Below are positions 1 through 11,352 of a DNA stretch of 64,000 nucleotides, one piece after another. How positions within the stretch are numbered: the first letter of the stretch is position 1; each line of letters starts with the position of its first letter. The notes beneath the pieces are model-generated. The model searched no databases. It was not told the origin of the DNA and was given only the letters and a program-made list of their open reading frames with translations. The stretch is taken from contig JAHLJT010009436.1 of NCBI GenBank assembly GCA_031308135.1, positions 117,586,416 through 117,650,415 of the forward strand, given 5' to 3'. Origin of the DNA: Acheta domesticus (taxonomy: Eukaryota > Arthropoda > Insecta > Orthoptera > Gryllidae). Made by a program: the position numbers and the translations under genes.

Positions 1-935
1 TATCGTCCGTGGGAAGACAGCTCCCCTTTCGTGGGACATACGGTATTGGAAACGAGTGCAGCAAACATTCTCAAAGTTTCGCCAGCTGGTAGAACACCGA
101 GCAAAACCCACATACTATTAAAATTTTGAAGTGTTAGGGAGTATTAGAAATAGTGTATTAGAGACGTTTTGCATCAAGACCTTTCATGACCTCCGCGCTT
201 TCTGCAACGAGCAAATTGCATCGGCAGTGCCAAAAACGTTTATCAATCGATGTCAGATTTTATAGCACGTTCCTTCTTTGACGACTGATGGCAAAGGTCA
301 TATCCGTTGGTCTCTTTTTAGTTTCAACCGCACAGTATACTAATTTTACGGAAGTCGTAAACCAATGCTTTTTGAAGAAACGTGAAAAATAAACTTACAT
401 ACGGTGCACATGATGTTATTGTTTTGAAACTTTTTTATTAATTATTGTGAAAATTTTGTTTCTAAGCAAAAGTGAAATGTATTTCTCCATGGAGAGGGTG
501 CTGCTCAGACCCTGACGACAGCGGCGGGGCGCGGCGATTTCCGCACTTCGACAGGCTGCAGGTCATGAAAAGTATGGATACTAATTGTCGCAAATTCACT
601 ACTTGCGATGCTTCTTTCTTCAAAACTCAATATTTATGGATTTTAAAAGGTGCTGAACAAGCTGGCAAAATTTCATGTCAATCCGAGTATCAAGCACGGC
701 GAGTGTTGCGTGTAAGCGCTGCTGAGAAGTGACAACGCTGTTCTCCATAAGCTCTGTACTGCAATCAAATCCTTGGACGCTCTATAGGTGCGAAGCGCGG
801 GACACTCGCGGTATATGACGGAGAGCAGTTATGTACTGTTATGTACGAGACCCCGAGCAGGTATCACGATGGTGGCTGTATTTGTGTATAGTTAATAAAG
901 TGTGTGCAATGTTGTAAATACAACACCGGTGTTAT
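1..935. other. Unassigned repeat-like flank, no gene recognised
   Basis: No coding region here is convincing. The longest frame (472-732, plus) resembles no family I know. The stretch 836-930 has a TATA/AATAAA-like stretch and TG...CA ends that could be the tail of a decayed LTR, but no partner copy is visible. The sequence joins the broken 3' end of the Gypsy element to its right. Confidence 0.4.
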
Positions 936-1008
936 CATTATATCACCCTTGGAACATTACAACTGTGATCAAGAAAGGTACTTTCTTTACTTTGTATTCT
1001 GAAAAAAA

Positions 1009-1077
1009 TGCATGGAAACATGCATTTTTGGCAATATGCATGCATGGAAACATGCAATATGTGCATGGAAACATGCA
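1009..1077. repeat. Three exact copies of a 16-bp near-palindrome
   Basis: TGCATGGAAACATGCA occurs at 1009-1024, 1041-1056 and 1062-1077. The unit is almost its own reverse complement. It sits exactly where Gypsy integrase homology stops, so it either arose at or was brought in by the break that removed the integrase core and the 3' LTR. Confidence 0.9.
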
Positions 1078-1078
1078 C

Positions 1079-1906
1079 ATATTGAAATGGATATTCTGGA
1101 ATGTTGTGTGTCTGCATTGGTGGCTGTTGCTGTGAGTCCATGAATTTCATACAGATTTCGCAACTTTGTACTTTCTGCGTAATGTCTGCCGACATGCCTG
1201 GCCGAAAGATTGTATCTCTGGCTAGTTTCAGTGTAGCTTCTATTCCCAAATGTGCAATATGAACTTTTTCAGTCATCTTCTTTCTTAATTTAAACGGAAT
1301 AAGAATTCTATCATTTCTGTATACAATTTGGGTTTGAGTTGACAGTTCATCCTTATACTTGTAATAAATTTTGCATGCTTCATCTACATCAGCAATATGT
1401 TTTGGCCATCCGCTAGTAATATAGCTGACTAATTTCTGCATTGTCATATCCGATTCTGTTGCTGCACGAATCTCATTTACTCGTTCTGGTGTAATCTGTA
1501 GCATTTTTTCGACATTAATCCTCTCAATTTCCTGGCTAATACAAGATTCATTTCTCAACTCAAAAATATCTAGCCGCTTAGAAGCAGTCTTTTCCTCAAC
1601 CTCATATTCTATTGCTGCTCTAGATAGAGCGTCTGCCACAACGTTTTCTTTTCCTTTGACAAATTGAACCTCAAATTTATATCTCTGTAGAACCATTAAC
1701 ATCAGTTGTAAGCGCTTTGGAGCTTTCAACAGAGGTTTTTTGAAAGTTGCTAGTAGTGGCTTGTGATCAGTTTTCACTAGTATGTTTTCCTTTCCAGCGA
1801 GATACTGATCAAAGCGTGTAAAACCAAACAATATAGAAAGCAACTCTTTTTCTATTTGGGCATAATTTCTCTGTCTTTGTAAGTGTACGAGATGCATATT
1901 CGACAA
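1079..1906 (-). pseudogene. Gypsy pol: RNase H end and integrase zinc finger
   Basis: The frame begins in the second half of RNase H, where YAQIEKELLSILFG and TDHKPLL are readable, then KGKENVVADALSRA. It continues through a linker to the integrase N-terminal HHCC finger, with the H pair near HIAHLG and the C pair in CEICMKF. Homology stops near 1079, before the DDE catalytic core. What follows on this strand is the 16-bp repeat cluster, so the tail of the open frame is not integrase. This is the last surviving part of pol in this element. Confidence 0.88.
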
Positions 1907-3062
1907 TCTTGTCCTTCTGATAAATCACTGCGCCCAATCCTGTGGAGCTAGCATCACATTCTAAAATCACTGGTTGATTTACATCAAAGTACTTTTGAGA
2001 TTCAATATTTGCTACGAGTTTCTTTAATCTGTCAAAAGTCTCATCTTCAGTTTTAGTCCATCTCCAATCCACGTCGTCTCTTGTAAGTTGCCTTAATTTA
2101 TCAGCCTCTGAAGCTAAATTCTTTATGTAGCGACTTAAGTATGTGACCATACCTAAAAAACGTAATAACTCTTGCTTATTTTGAGGAACTGACATGCGAG
2201 TTATTGCTTTTGTTTTATCCGGGTCAACCTTTAACCCTTCACTGGATAAAATATGGCCAAAGAATTTCACCGATGTCTGACAGAGATTTATTTTGTCTCT
2301 GTTTATCTTGCAACCATTTCTTTCTAGGCGAGTCAGAAGATCGTCTAAATTACGATTGTGATCATCCATAGCTTCATTCATGGTGTTTCCACAGTCATAT
2401 ACTAGTATATCATCAATCAATAGTTCTATGCCTTTTAAACCATTTGTAACTTCTTGCATCTTCTGTGAAAACATCTCAGGTGCTGGAGATATTCCGAAGG
2501 GAAGTCGCAGCCACCAGTATCTACCAAATGGAGTCCAAAATGTTGTCAGCTTGCTGCTTTCTTCTGTCAATTTCAATTGCCAGAATCCTTTCTTTGCATC
2601 CAACGTTGAAAAAACTTTTGCTTGTGCAATCTCTGGTAATATTTCATCTAATGTGGTAAACTGAAAATGGGTGCGCTTTAAAGCTGCATTTAAAGGTATA
2701 GGATCAATACAGATTCTCAAAGAATTATTGCGTTTAACAAGTAATATATTATTTACCCATTCTGTGTTTTGATGTTCACGGATAACAATTCCATTTTCCT
2801 CTAGAATATTCAGTTCTTTTTTTAGATCTTTTCTTAGAGCCACTGGCATCCTACGGGCAGGTTGAACAACTGGTTTCACTTCCTTGCCAATTTCAAGCGA
2901 AATTTCTCCAGGCATGCATCCAAACCCTTCAAAAAGAGATTGATGTTTGCTTATTATTTCCAAAGCTCCTTTACGTCCCTCCTCCAATTCCTCACTGAGA
3001 TTGTCTTTTCCCAATTTGAAACAATATTTCACCAATCCCAAAGAAAGACAATAGAGGGCCAT
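1809..3062 (-). pseudogene. Gypsy pol: reverse transcriptase and start of RNase H
   Basis: A 417-codon frame carries reverse transcriptase blocks in order: LDAKKGFWQLKL, the TPFGRYWWLRLPFGISPAPE region and the active-site box LLIDDILVYD, a variant of the usual Y/F-x-DD motif. Then come FFGHIL and FLGMVTYLSRYI. RNase H opens with ILECDASSTGLGAVIYQ. The frame is lost near 1880, where it overlaps the next pol fragment in another frame. In its 5' part it overlaps the protease frame, which marks a second indel at 3029-3062. Confidence 0.92.
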
Positions 3063-3766
3063 GGTTTACATTGATTACTAGAAACACAAGTACAAAAACT
3101 TTCCTTTTTATTACAAGGGATTTCAGCTTCTCCTAAAATCTCAACTCTTTCACCTCCAAAACTGTATAATCGACATGACGATGTTAATAAATCTGGAGTA
3201 TTATTATTCATCAATCTGCAGTAGTCATTCAAACCAATAACATTAACATCAGAACATGTGTCAAGGTCACAGAACACTTGTTTCCATTGCTGCCCAAAGC
3301 GAAGTGTCAGCTCCACGCGACCTTTTCTCTGTTCATTGGAACTTTTATTAAGCTTATATATTTTCAATGTATCTGTGTGAGTGAGTTCTATGTCACTGTT
3401 GTCATCTTCTGAACTGCTTTTAGCTTCCCTGATTTCTTTAATAGATTTTTGATTGGATTTAGGGTTTCTTTTACAATTAGTTTTATCATGTTTCATTTTT
3501 AGACAAACTTTAGCAAATTGGTTACGACCTTGACAATTTGCACAATTTTTTCCCCAAGCCGGACAGAGATATTTCTTAAACTCGTGCATTCCTCCACAAA
3601 AGCGACATAACTGACTGGTAGTACCCTCTTTTCTACCCTCTTTTTTTGAAATCTTATTGATTGTTTTCTCTTCGGTCGATACACTTTTTAGTCTCATTTC
3701 TGATATCTCATGAGCTTTGCAAGTCTGAACCAACTTTTCCAGAGTCAGAGCTTCATGATCTCTCAA
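3029..3766 (-). pseudogene. Gypsy CCHC zinc knuckle and aspartic protease
   Basis: The N-terminal part carries a Cys/His-rich zinc knuckle region (CRFCGGMHEFKKYLCPAW, then CANC). A low-complexity acidic linker follows. The protease is marked by CDLDTCSDVNVIG: the catalytic triad, normally D-T/S-G, reads D-T-C here, so activity is unlikely. The frame runs out at 3029 just as reverse transcriptase begins in a different frame. On the upstream side it is separated from gag by an indel in a run of 11 A (minus strand) near 3775. Confidence 0.85.
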
Positions 3767-3778
3767 AAACTTTTTTTT

Positions 3779-4069
3779 TTAATTAATATCTTTTATACCG
3801 AATGCAAGCCTGTCCCTCAACATTTCACTTGCAGTGACGTTCTGATCATATCTGCACACATCCAGCGCTTTTCTGACTCGCAGGTAATATGTATCAAACG
3901 ATTCGTCTTCATTTTGGTTGCACGTATGGAACATGTAACGGTCATACAAAAGATTCCTTTCTGATAACAGGCGTTCATTTATTAGTCTTAATACATTTTC
4001 AACTGTAGTTTTTTCTTCTTCTTTCAAATGGAAATTTGAGATTTTTTTCTTGGCTCTATCCCCAATCAC
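3779..4069 (-). pseudogene. Gypsy gag, C-terminal capsid part
   Basis: A 96-codon frame whose middle, with ERNLLYDRYMFHTCNQ and FDTYYLRVRKAL, resembles the capsid-like retrotransposon gag domain of insect Gypsy elements. It lies between the gag start and the zinc knuckle and ends at the homopolymer A-run that shifts the frame. Identification rests on motif resemblance and position. Confidence 0.75.
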
Positions 4070-4111
4070 CGATTATAATATATTGATTTTTCTGGGTTCT
4101 AAATTACTATT

Positions 4112-4465
4112 CTACTCGTCTATCCCCGTCGCACTACAGTAGGTTTTCCAATTTTGCTTAAAAAGTTCAAAATTATCGTAAATATCACCAGAGTCGATTT
4201 CCAGGGGTTGTGGCCATGGTATATGTTGTGTGAACGACGCACTGTGGCCGTTAGTAACAAAGTTCCCGCTTTCCGCTTGGTCTGCTGGTAGTTGTTTCAT
4301 TGAAGCCGTTATCGTCTCCATTTGCGTCTTCAATTCTTGGAAAGATTTGCCAACCATCCGAAAAATTTCAGCATTTTTTTGAGCTTCTTGTGCTTGTTCC
4401 TGTTGTAATTGCTGTAGAAGTAGTGTTTGTGAGGCGAGAAAACTTGCAAGGTTCTGATCACTCAT
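4112..4465 (-). pseudogene. Gypsy gag, N-terminal part
   Basis: The frame opens with a Gln-rich coiled-coil-like stretch (residues about 10-35) and ends with IYDNFELFKQNWKTYCSATG, a pattern typical of the start of the gag capsid region. The ATG at 4465 lies about 105 bases inside the primer-binding site, as expected for gag. A stop follows at 4112 before the rest of gag resumes at 4069 in another frame. Confidence 0.8.
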
Positions 4466-4570
4466 CGTGCCGAAAATTTAACCACGTGCACACTTTCTTA
4501 GCTGTGTTAGAATTCTTCGAAAACTATTGTTTCGCACTCTAATGAACTTTTATTAGAATCATTATTAGAG

Positions 4571-4587
4571 CGCCACTCCTGACACCA
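4571..4587 (-). promoter_or_regulatory. Gypsy primer-binding site
   Basis: On the minus strand TGGTGTCAGGAGTGGCG directly follows the LTR end. It begins with TGG, the complement of tRNA CCA, as a primer-binding site should. The tRNA species was not identified. Confidence 0.75.
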
Positions 4588-4739
4588 TGTTATATGAGTG
4601 AAAGAAAACTAGTAGAAAAAGCTAACACTTCATTTATTTTACGACACTGTAAGACACTTCGCTCACTTCTTTCCTCTCGCTTGCTGCTGCCTGCTTCCTA
4701 GACCAACATTACAACCTCCACACTGTTACCAACATAACA
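4588..4739 (-). repeat. Gypsy 5' LTR, 152 bp
   Basis: The LTR runs TGTTAT...ATAACA, giving inverted ends, and contains AAATAAA near its 3' part. At 152 bp it is short for Gypsy. No matching 3' LTR is present in the window, so the element is truncated. Confidence 0.8.
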
Positions 4740-4740
4740 G

Positions 4741-4928
4741 ATGCATCGAGTCCTACAGAAGTTGAGCGGAATTGGGGTTCGAGACAACATGTTGAATACT
4801 ATTAATGAATGTAAAAGGAGAATCAACATACTTAAATGTCTGGCACACAATAACTGGGGAGCAGATAGACAATTGCTATTCCTAACAACGCGAATGCTCT
4901 ATGTACTCTTGTTTAGGATACATGTCCT
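4741..4928 (+). mobile_element. Jockey-like LINE, RT thumb fragment (piece 1)
   Basis: The frame carries RRINILKCLAHNNWGADRQ, the conserved region just after the reverse transcriptase palm of Jockey-type LINEs. The homologous continuation (KIDYGSIIY...) appears only at about 11395, after the large insertion. This shows the LINE was the host for the hAT element. Its upstream part is missing; the Gypsy LTR starts at once to the left. Confidence 0.75.
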
Positions 4929-5048
4929 CAGTGGCGAAGCGTGAGGTTAATTTTTGGATAAGCTGAGTCACGAACATATTGTAAAAACACATATTTGTAC
5001 TTAATTTATGAAATATCGAATATTTAGAAGATAGAGATCAAAAGACTA

Positions 5049-5080
5049 CAAATTAATAATAATATATAATAATAATAATA

Positions 5081-5113
<33 letters not shown>

Positions 5114-5114
5114 T
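5049..5114. repeat. (AAT/ATT)n microsatellite
   Basis: AAT repeats switch to ATT repeats partway through, so the two halves can fold on each other. It lies in the left arm of the outer hAT element. Confidence 0.9.
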
Positions 5115-5622
5115 CAGTCATGCAACAATACTCAGATCAAGAATAAGCCTACTGCAGAATTGAAAAAAAATTGTAAACGGTTATGCTTATTTATAATAGA
5201 TGTATACTCCTTGTCAGAGGCGTAGCGAGGATAGTGAGCGCCCGGGGGCAGTTATCGAAATTTCGCCCCCCCCCACATAAATAGGAAAAAGTTGCATTGT
5301 TAAGAGCCCGCATGGAAAAGAGAATCTGGCATAAGAATGGCGAAAGGCTGGCTCATAATCGCGAGCCATACGGTTGCCATACTTGTGCCATACTGTGCCA
5401 TATTGATGCCATACTTTAGTCTGGCAACAGAATGATAAAAATATGACACTAGTTTGGCAGACGTATGGTAACAGTATGGTTCACAATTATGCCATACTGC
5501 CGCATACTGCCATACTCATGCCAGATCCTCTTTTCTACGCGGGAGGATAGAAAATAAGAATTTAATTCAAATAATTATATTTGTTTTTATTAATAAATAC
5601 GTACAATGTTTGAAAAACAGAT

Positions 5623-8600
5623 CTAAATATGTATTTTACGCGATTTAATGGATGCAAACTTGTTTATAATATCTGATGCATTAATCTTTTCAAGGGTCTC
5701 TTTCTCTATGCTCAAAAGAGCTAAATTAGACAATCGCTGTTGTTCCATTGATGCTCGCAAATATGTTAAAATTAGCTTTAATTTGCTGAATGATCTTTCA
5801 CAACTTGCTATCGATACCGAAACAGTTAGCAGAATCTGTAAAGCAATTCTCAAGTTTGGAAAGACATCTTTACCGTACTGAATCACAATACGGAGCAATT
5901 CGATGGGGGTGTTGATCACATTATCCCGCGAACGTAATAACATTCTGCAATCAACAATGTCATTGTACAAGCCAGTACTCTCAACATCCGTCGCATAAAA
6001 TTCTCCGAAAATATTACACTGTTTTTCCAAATAATCTAAATCGTATTTATTTATCAATGATGAAACATCTAAAAGAAAGCCAAACTTCTCGTGCAGATCT
6101 CTAAGACGCTGAAACCGGTTGTCGAATTCACATTGGAGTCGGTCCACGATGCTAGCCAAACACGACGTTGTTCCTCCTCTGCTGAAAGACCTGCGTCTTC
6201 AGCTAACTCTCCAGGCATTCGACGACGTCTTCTTCTTCTTCGTTCGACGTTGATTCCCCATTGGTCACATTTTATTTTCGCGTCTGCAGTCGCTTTAATG
6301 CACAATTCATGTCTTATCTCTTTTAATTCGCTCTGGAGTGAGTTTATATCCTTTGCAGCATCTGCAAAATTTATTGATGTATCTTGCAGTCGTTTTTGAA
6401 CACGTTCAATTCTCCGCAAAATTTGGTTCCAAAAGTACAGGAGGCTTAGAAAGTCGAAGGACAGCATTTGATGTACAATAGTTTCAGCTTCGCATCTAGT
6501 TTCCACAGACAAGTCTGTTTTCTCTCTCATTTTTTCAAGCAGGTCCAATATATTATCTAGATGCTCAAAGACGACACTAACAGCATCATATCTGGCACTC
6601 CATCTGGTTTGAGACTCTCGTTTCAGCGTTTTCTTCACTGTAATTTTCAACAAGTCCCACCGTATAGTAGACTGCGAAAAGAACACATAAAGAGCTTCTA
6701 TGGTGCCGAAGAAAGTAACGACAACTGCCTCTTGATTAGCTGCGTGAAGTCCAGATTCAGCGAGTGATTGTCGCAATTCAAAAACAATGCGCGACTATTT
6801 TTATTGCATATTCTTTGTTGAACTCCAGATATAGCACCGGACATCACTGCTGCGTTATCGTAACATTGAGATCTGCAATCAGACAACGGTATGCTGTCTT
6901 CCTCCAATCGCTGTAAAATGACTTTTTCGAGTGAAACTGCATCTTTGGAATGAAGTTCGATAAAACCCAAAAATGATTCCTTGATTTGAACTGTCTTTTT
7001 ATCAAAATCAATATCTACGTATCTGACGACCTCGGAAAACTGCTCTCTGTGTGCTATGTCCGGGGTCGAGTCGAACAAGATCCCGTAATATTTATTATGC
7101 AAAATATCACTGATCAACTGATTGCGTACAGAAGAGGCCAACAGACTAATGAACTTATTTTGAATTTGTGGTGATAAATACGATGTTGATCGTGGATTTT
7201 CTTCCGCATACTTCAAATGGTTCTTCAGTACGGGATCATATTGCGAAAGAAGTTTCAGCAGTTCCAAAAAATTGCCTTTGTTCAAAAAGTCTGAAGAATC
7301 TAGTTTTTCATGGTGTCCACGGAGAGGTAAATTCTGTTTGACAAGAAATTGAATGCAAGAGAGAATTCTCTGCAAAACTTCACGCCAGCGCTCTTTTTCC
7401 GACTGTATGGCCTTCTCCAACGCAGAATCTACACGTTCCTTCTTCGTCAATCTCAGCTCAGCTTCTTTCCAAGCGGTAAAGCATTGGCGGTGAGAAGGAC
7501 TATTTTCGTGCATTCGTAATTTTTCTGGTTTTTTCTAATGGTTGAATCCTTGGGCTGTTGCTAAGTTCGATCGATTTTGCACGTTTGATGAACTGAAAAG
7601 TAGACAACAAAAACAGTATGCTGCTTCTTTCGATGGAGAATACAACAGCCAAGATCTGTTGATTTCTTCGCCAAAACCCTGTGCAAGTCGCTTCGAAAAC
7701 CAAGACGATGTCATAGCCCGTCCATTCGATGATGCAAAGGGGCCATTCTTGTTTTGAAGATTGGAAGTACCGTACATCAACAATTTTTCTTGAAGATCGT
7801 GTGTAATTTTCGGCAACTTCGATATCTCGTCAAACTCCAAGTATGCAATATCATTATGTTTCCAAATCTTGTCATACTTGCTGTGTAATATAATTTCATT
7901 GCTACAGACAGTAGAATCCTCCGGTACCTCAAAAATGCGGTCATGTTCTTCTGTGTTAGCAGTGTTTATCGTTTCCTCTGAAAATATCCCAAGTAAAGAA
8001 AACATTTAATTGTACATTATTTTGAAGTATAAAAATATTTCTAATCAGATTTATGATATAAATCAACTGATTAAAAATATTGTTTTGTCTTTTAATCAAT
8101 GATTTTAAACAAAAAAGAATTATAATTGAAAGCACAGGTGGGCACGCGTCCCCGAGACGCTTCCCTTCCACATTACAGTTCGCTGGTGCCCTTCATTTTG
8201 ATTGGTCTATTATGGTCGAAGTCATATTGAAAATACAGCATAAGATACTATCTTGGAACGGGTATTTTATTTAAAAAATTTAAAATGTAAACGTTGTTAC
8301 TTAATCTTGTAAAAAATAGCTCTAACAGTTTATTTTTGTTATTATTATTACTGTTTTTAAATCATTTCACTTAACCATTTCAGACCTGATTTTTTTACAA
8401 TGGACATTACATTGGAATTTGTCCATTGTAATGAACTTCGGGTCTGAACAAGAACTTTTTAAAATTAATATTTCTGCCTCGGTTAAGAATTTTTGAAAAA
8501 TTGTTTTAATAACATGTTAAAAGTCATGAATTATCCAGACGAAGCAAATAAATTTAATAAAATAACATTATTTGGGCGATCAATTGTTTGTCATATAGTG

Positions 8601-9842
8601 AACTATAAACAACTATTTAGAAGATAAGTTAACAAAATTTATTAAGAACTGTAAATACTATTCTGTATGATTTGATAAATCAACCGTTATTTCAGTATGT
8701 TCAGTGAATAAGTGCAGTTAAATGTTTGAGCAGATAAACGTTCTGTTCTGATCTGACCGGCCATTTGAATACGCTAAATTTAAGAAAAACACCAAAATAT
8801 TACTGACTTATATATGCACATATAAAATTTCGAAAACAGTTGAATTAGAATTCCAAACCATTCAATGATTGAATGATTCTGACAAAGTATTCAATAATAT
8901 TACATTATTCGAAGATCCAATGAATTTTGATTGGATTGTAGTAAATCCTATTTATAATTACGTAAATTAAAAGCAGATATGTTTTAAAAATATTTTCGAG
9001 AATTAGATATATATACAAATTTATTACAAAAAGATTATCCCAATTTATTTGATTTTGGTATTAAATTGCATTCAATGTTTGCTTCAACATATGTATGTAA
9101 ATCAACATTTTCTCACATTAATATCATTAAACAGCAAAAAGATAATCTTTAATAAATTAATTTTTATTTCATGCTTTTCATTGAAATCAATTTTGGTGAT
9201 ATAGTTAATCAAATTGACATATCAAACAAGTTTTCGGATAAATACAAATTTTAGTTAACTAATAGAGTACTTTTATATGCCAAAATTGTATATCAGAATT
9301 AAAAAACTTATCTTCTTAGATGTATTTTATACATCAATAATTATCAAATATCAGTAATCATGTTTAATTAAATATTTTATTTTATACATATTAAATTAAA
9401 TACTTATAATTTCATAATAAATTTCAAACTCTGAAAATACATCACGCATTAGTATTGTCCAAAATATATTTTAAACTCAACGCTACAAGGTATCATGTAA
9501 ATGATGTATTTTACAATTTGTTTCGACCATAATAAACCAATGAACTTGGTCTATTACTTTGGATGACAAACTATTTACTATGAATAAATATGTACCTTGA
9601 CTGTCTCGATTAGATTCACTACAACCGTCATCTTCGAGCTCCAATGATGGACCTCCTTTTTCGCATTTTGAACATACTTCAACGTTTGACGAACAATTTT
9701 CTTCATGGTCAGTCGAAGCAGTATCGGATTTTTTCATTATTTTTAAAAAGTTTTCCATCGCCTTGCTGGATTTTTCATTTTCCAGTTCCGAAAGTTTCCT
9801 TTTTTTTCGGTTCTGAGCGCCACTGAGTTTTTTTGTGCTCAT
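5623..9842 (-). pseudogene. hAT transposase (TTF zinc finger/DUF4371 type), broken
   Basis: Exon 1 (9842-9596) starts MSTKKLSGAQNRKKRKL, a basic start common in this family. The donor AAG|GTACAT and the acceptor TTTTCAG|AG at 7977 join in frame. Exon 2 holds the TTF finger region (WFSKRLAQGFG, CFCC), DUF4371 (LPLRGHHEKLDSSDF, YYGILFDSTPDIAHREQF), CDNHSLNL, SQTRWSARYDAV, and the C-terminal dimerisation block (ASCERSFSKLKLI). Lesions: a TAG where family members have Trp (7535-7537), a frameshift near 6750 and another near 6158. Otherwise the domain order is complete, so it is a fairly recent pseudogene. It resembles genes often annotated as zinc finger MYM-type 1-like. Confidence 0.9.
7978..9595 (-). 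other. Intron of the inner hAT transposase
   Basis: Bounded by GT (donor at 9595) and AG (7978), about 1.6 kb and very AT-rich. It has no other recognisable gene. An imperfect hairpin with arms TTCAGACC...TACAATGGACA and their complements lies at 8381-8448. Confidence 0.75.
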
Positions 9843-10329
9843 ATTTATAAATACAAAGAATAAATGATAACTTAACCAGACGACTTTCGCGGCAACAAAA
9901 TGAAATACATTGACAGTTACACATTAGGAACTGTTGGTAACGTACATTCTATATTACCGACTCCACGCGAAATGTTTAGTTTTACGTGCTACGGCAAATT
10001 AAATCTTAAGACAGGTCAACTCGTAACTGCGCCAATGCGTAAATGTCTTAAGTTTTACTTTTCACAACACGTAAAACCAGGCATTAATGTGGATGACTGT
10101 ACATGCAAATATTCAGACAAAAAAACTCTATTTTAACTTTTACAAGGCGCCAAATTTAAACGATATATTAATCCTGTTTAGTGTTTAATGATTATTTTTA
10201 GACCCAACAATTTTTAAAATTTACACAAATTGAATGAATTTTATCTTTTACATTCCGAAATTTTGCGCCCTCCCAGAACTTGCGCCCGGGTACAAATGTC
10301 CCCCTCTGCCCCCCCTTGCTACGCCTCTG
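9843..10329. other. 5' region and right end of the inner hAT
   Basis: This is the untranslated and promoter side of the inner transposase. A 78-codon plus-strand frame (9900-10136) has no recognised family and is probably chance. Confidence 0.5.
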
Positions 10330-10337
10330 CTCCTTGT

Positions 10338-11344
10338 TTGTACAGTTTTTTGTAAATTAATTCTAAATACCTGGTTTTCTTCAGAAAAAATTCAACTCTT
10401 TCTTTAAACATATCATCTTGCGAACACGTACACGAAATTTTCTTTTCTATTAAAATAGTAGCCAAGTTGAAGAGTGTTATTTGACTTAGAATTACGTTAA
10501 AGAGTTTTAATTGTTTCAGAGTGCTCATTGTCAATGAGACACAGCGACATGCAGTTGCAGGTCAACGACATTTCACTTGTAACCTACACACGAATACGCT
10601 ATTCAGTCAACTTACGAAATGAAATTACACTGATCAGATCCTGTTTGATCTTTCCAGAATACAATACTACTGGGGGATTCACACGCCGCGATACCAACCC
10701 ATAAATGCTTGAAATCAACGGTTTTTTAAATGATCTTGTTTTATTAAAAGTTAAACCAATGCTAAATGATGTGGGAGAAAAGAGTTAATATTCTCAATAT
10801 TGTACTTAATGAATTAGCGACAGAGGAATACTAATACTGAAATTTGGAATAAATAAATGTTTTTACTTTTGTTAGTAGTGATATTTGAAGTTGCTCAATG
10901 ACCTCTAGTGGACATTTCCGGAAGTTCCACGCAAGCTTCTGGTGCAGAGAGCGCCTGCCGGCAGGAGTTTAAATTACTTACCCAGTTTGCAAGGCCGGCC
11001 TACCCTTCTGGCCGAATAACCGGGCCAGCTTCTCAATGCGCATGCGCGCTCACTTCCCCGCGCCCCGTCCCTTGCCCACAAACTGTCTTCCAGTGGTAAG
11101 CGGAACGGCCTCAGCCTCACTCTCCAGCCTGCCCGATGCACCGGGCGGCGACAAAGACACTTCGCATTGAATGCGCATAAGAACTGAAACATTAACTTGG
11201 TGCGCATACATTACGGTATAAATTGGCTAAAATAACATTATAAATTGACAATTTTCTTTTTTTGGTGAAGATATATTTCCCGCCTTCTTCAAGATTCTTA
11301 GGGATAGCTCAGCTTACTCTGCCTACCCTGACGCTTCGCCACTG
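10338..11344. other. Right arm of the outer hAT element
   Basis: About 1 kb between the inner element and the right terminal repeat. A CpG-rich patch lies at 10905-11170. A short minus-strand frame at 10319-10534 runs into the inner element and resembles nothing certain. No transposase domain is visible. Confidence 0.6.
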
Positions 11345-11352
11345 CATGTCCT

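Larger units (their letters stand above)
1079..4739 (-). mobile_element. Ty3/Gypsy LTR retrotransposon, 3' truncated
   Basis: Reading on the minus strand from 4739: a short 5' LTR, a primer-binding site, gag, a CCHC zinc knuckle, protease, reverse transcriptase, RNase H and the integrase HHCC finger, in Gypsy order. The integrase catalytic core and the 3' LTR are missing. The frame is broken at about 4112, in an A-run at 3775, between 3029 and 3062, and between 1809 and 1906. The element cannot move by itself. It abuts LINE sequence at 4740. Confidence 0.9.
5215..10329 (-). mobile_element. Inner hAT element with decayed transposase
   Basis: Ends CAGAGGCGTAGCGAGG (5215) and the inverse of CAGAGGCGTAGCAAGG (to 10329) are flanked by an exact 8-bp duplication, CTCCTTGT (5207-5214 and 10330-10337). 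Subterminal G/C tracts with GCGCCCGGG-like motifs occur at both ends. The 5.1 kb element carries a two-exon transposase of the DUF4371 type on the minus strand. It is inserted in the left part of the outer hAT. Confidence 0.95.
4929..11344. mobile_element. Outer hAT element, non-autonomous, carrying a nested hAT
   Basis: Terminal inverted repeats CAGTGGCGAAGCGT at 4929 and its reverse complement ending at 11344 are perfect over 14 bp. They are flanked by an exact 8-bp target duplication, CATGTCCT (4921-4928 and 11345-11352), the size expected for hAT. Without the nested element only about 1.3 kb remains and no transposase of its own is recognised, so it is non-autonomous or heavily deleted. 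It sits inside a Jockey-like LINE. Confidence 0.93.

Noticed and set aside
472..732. 86-codon open frame
   Set aside because: No family resemblance, no flanking signals, in a repeat-like flank.
836..930. Solo LTR
   Set aside because: TG...CA ends and an AATAAA, but too short and without a duplication.
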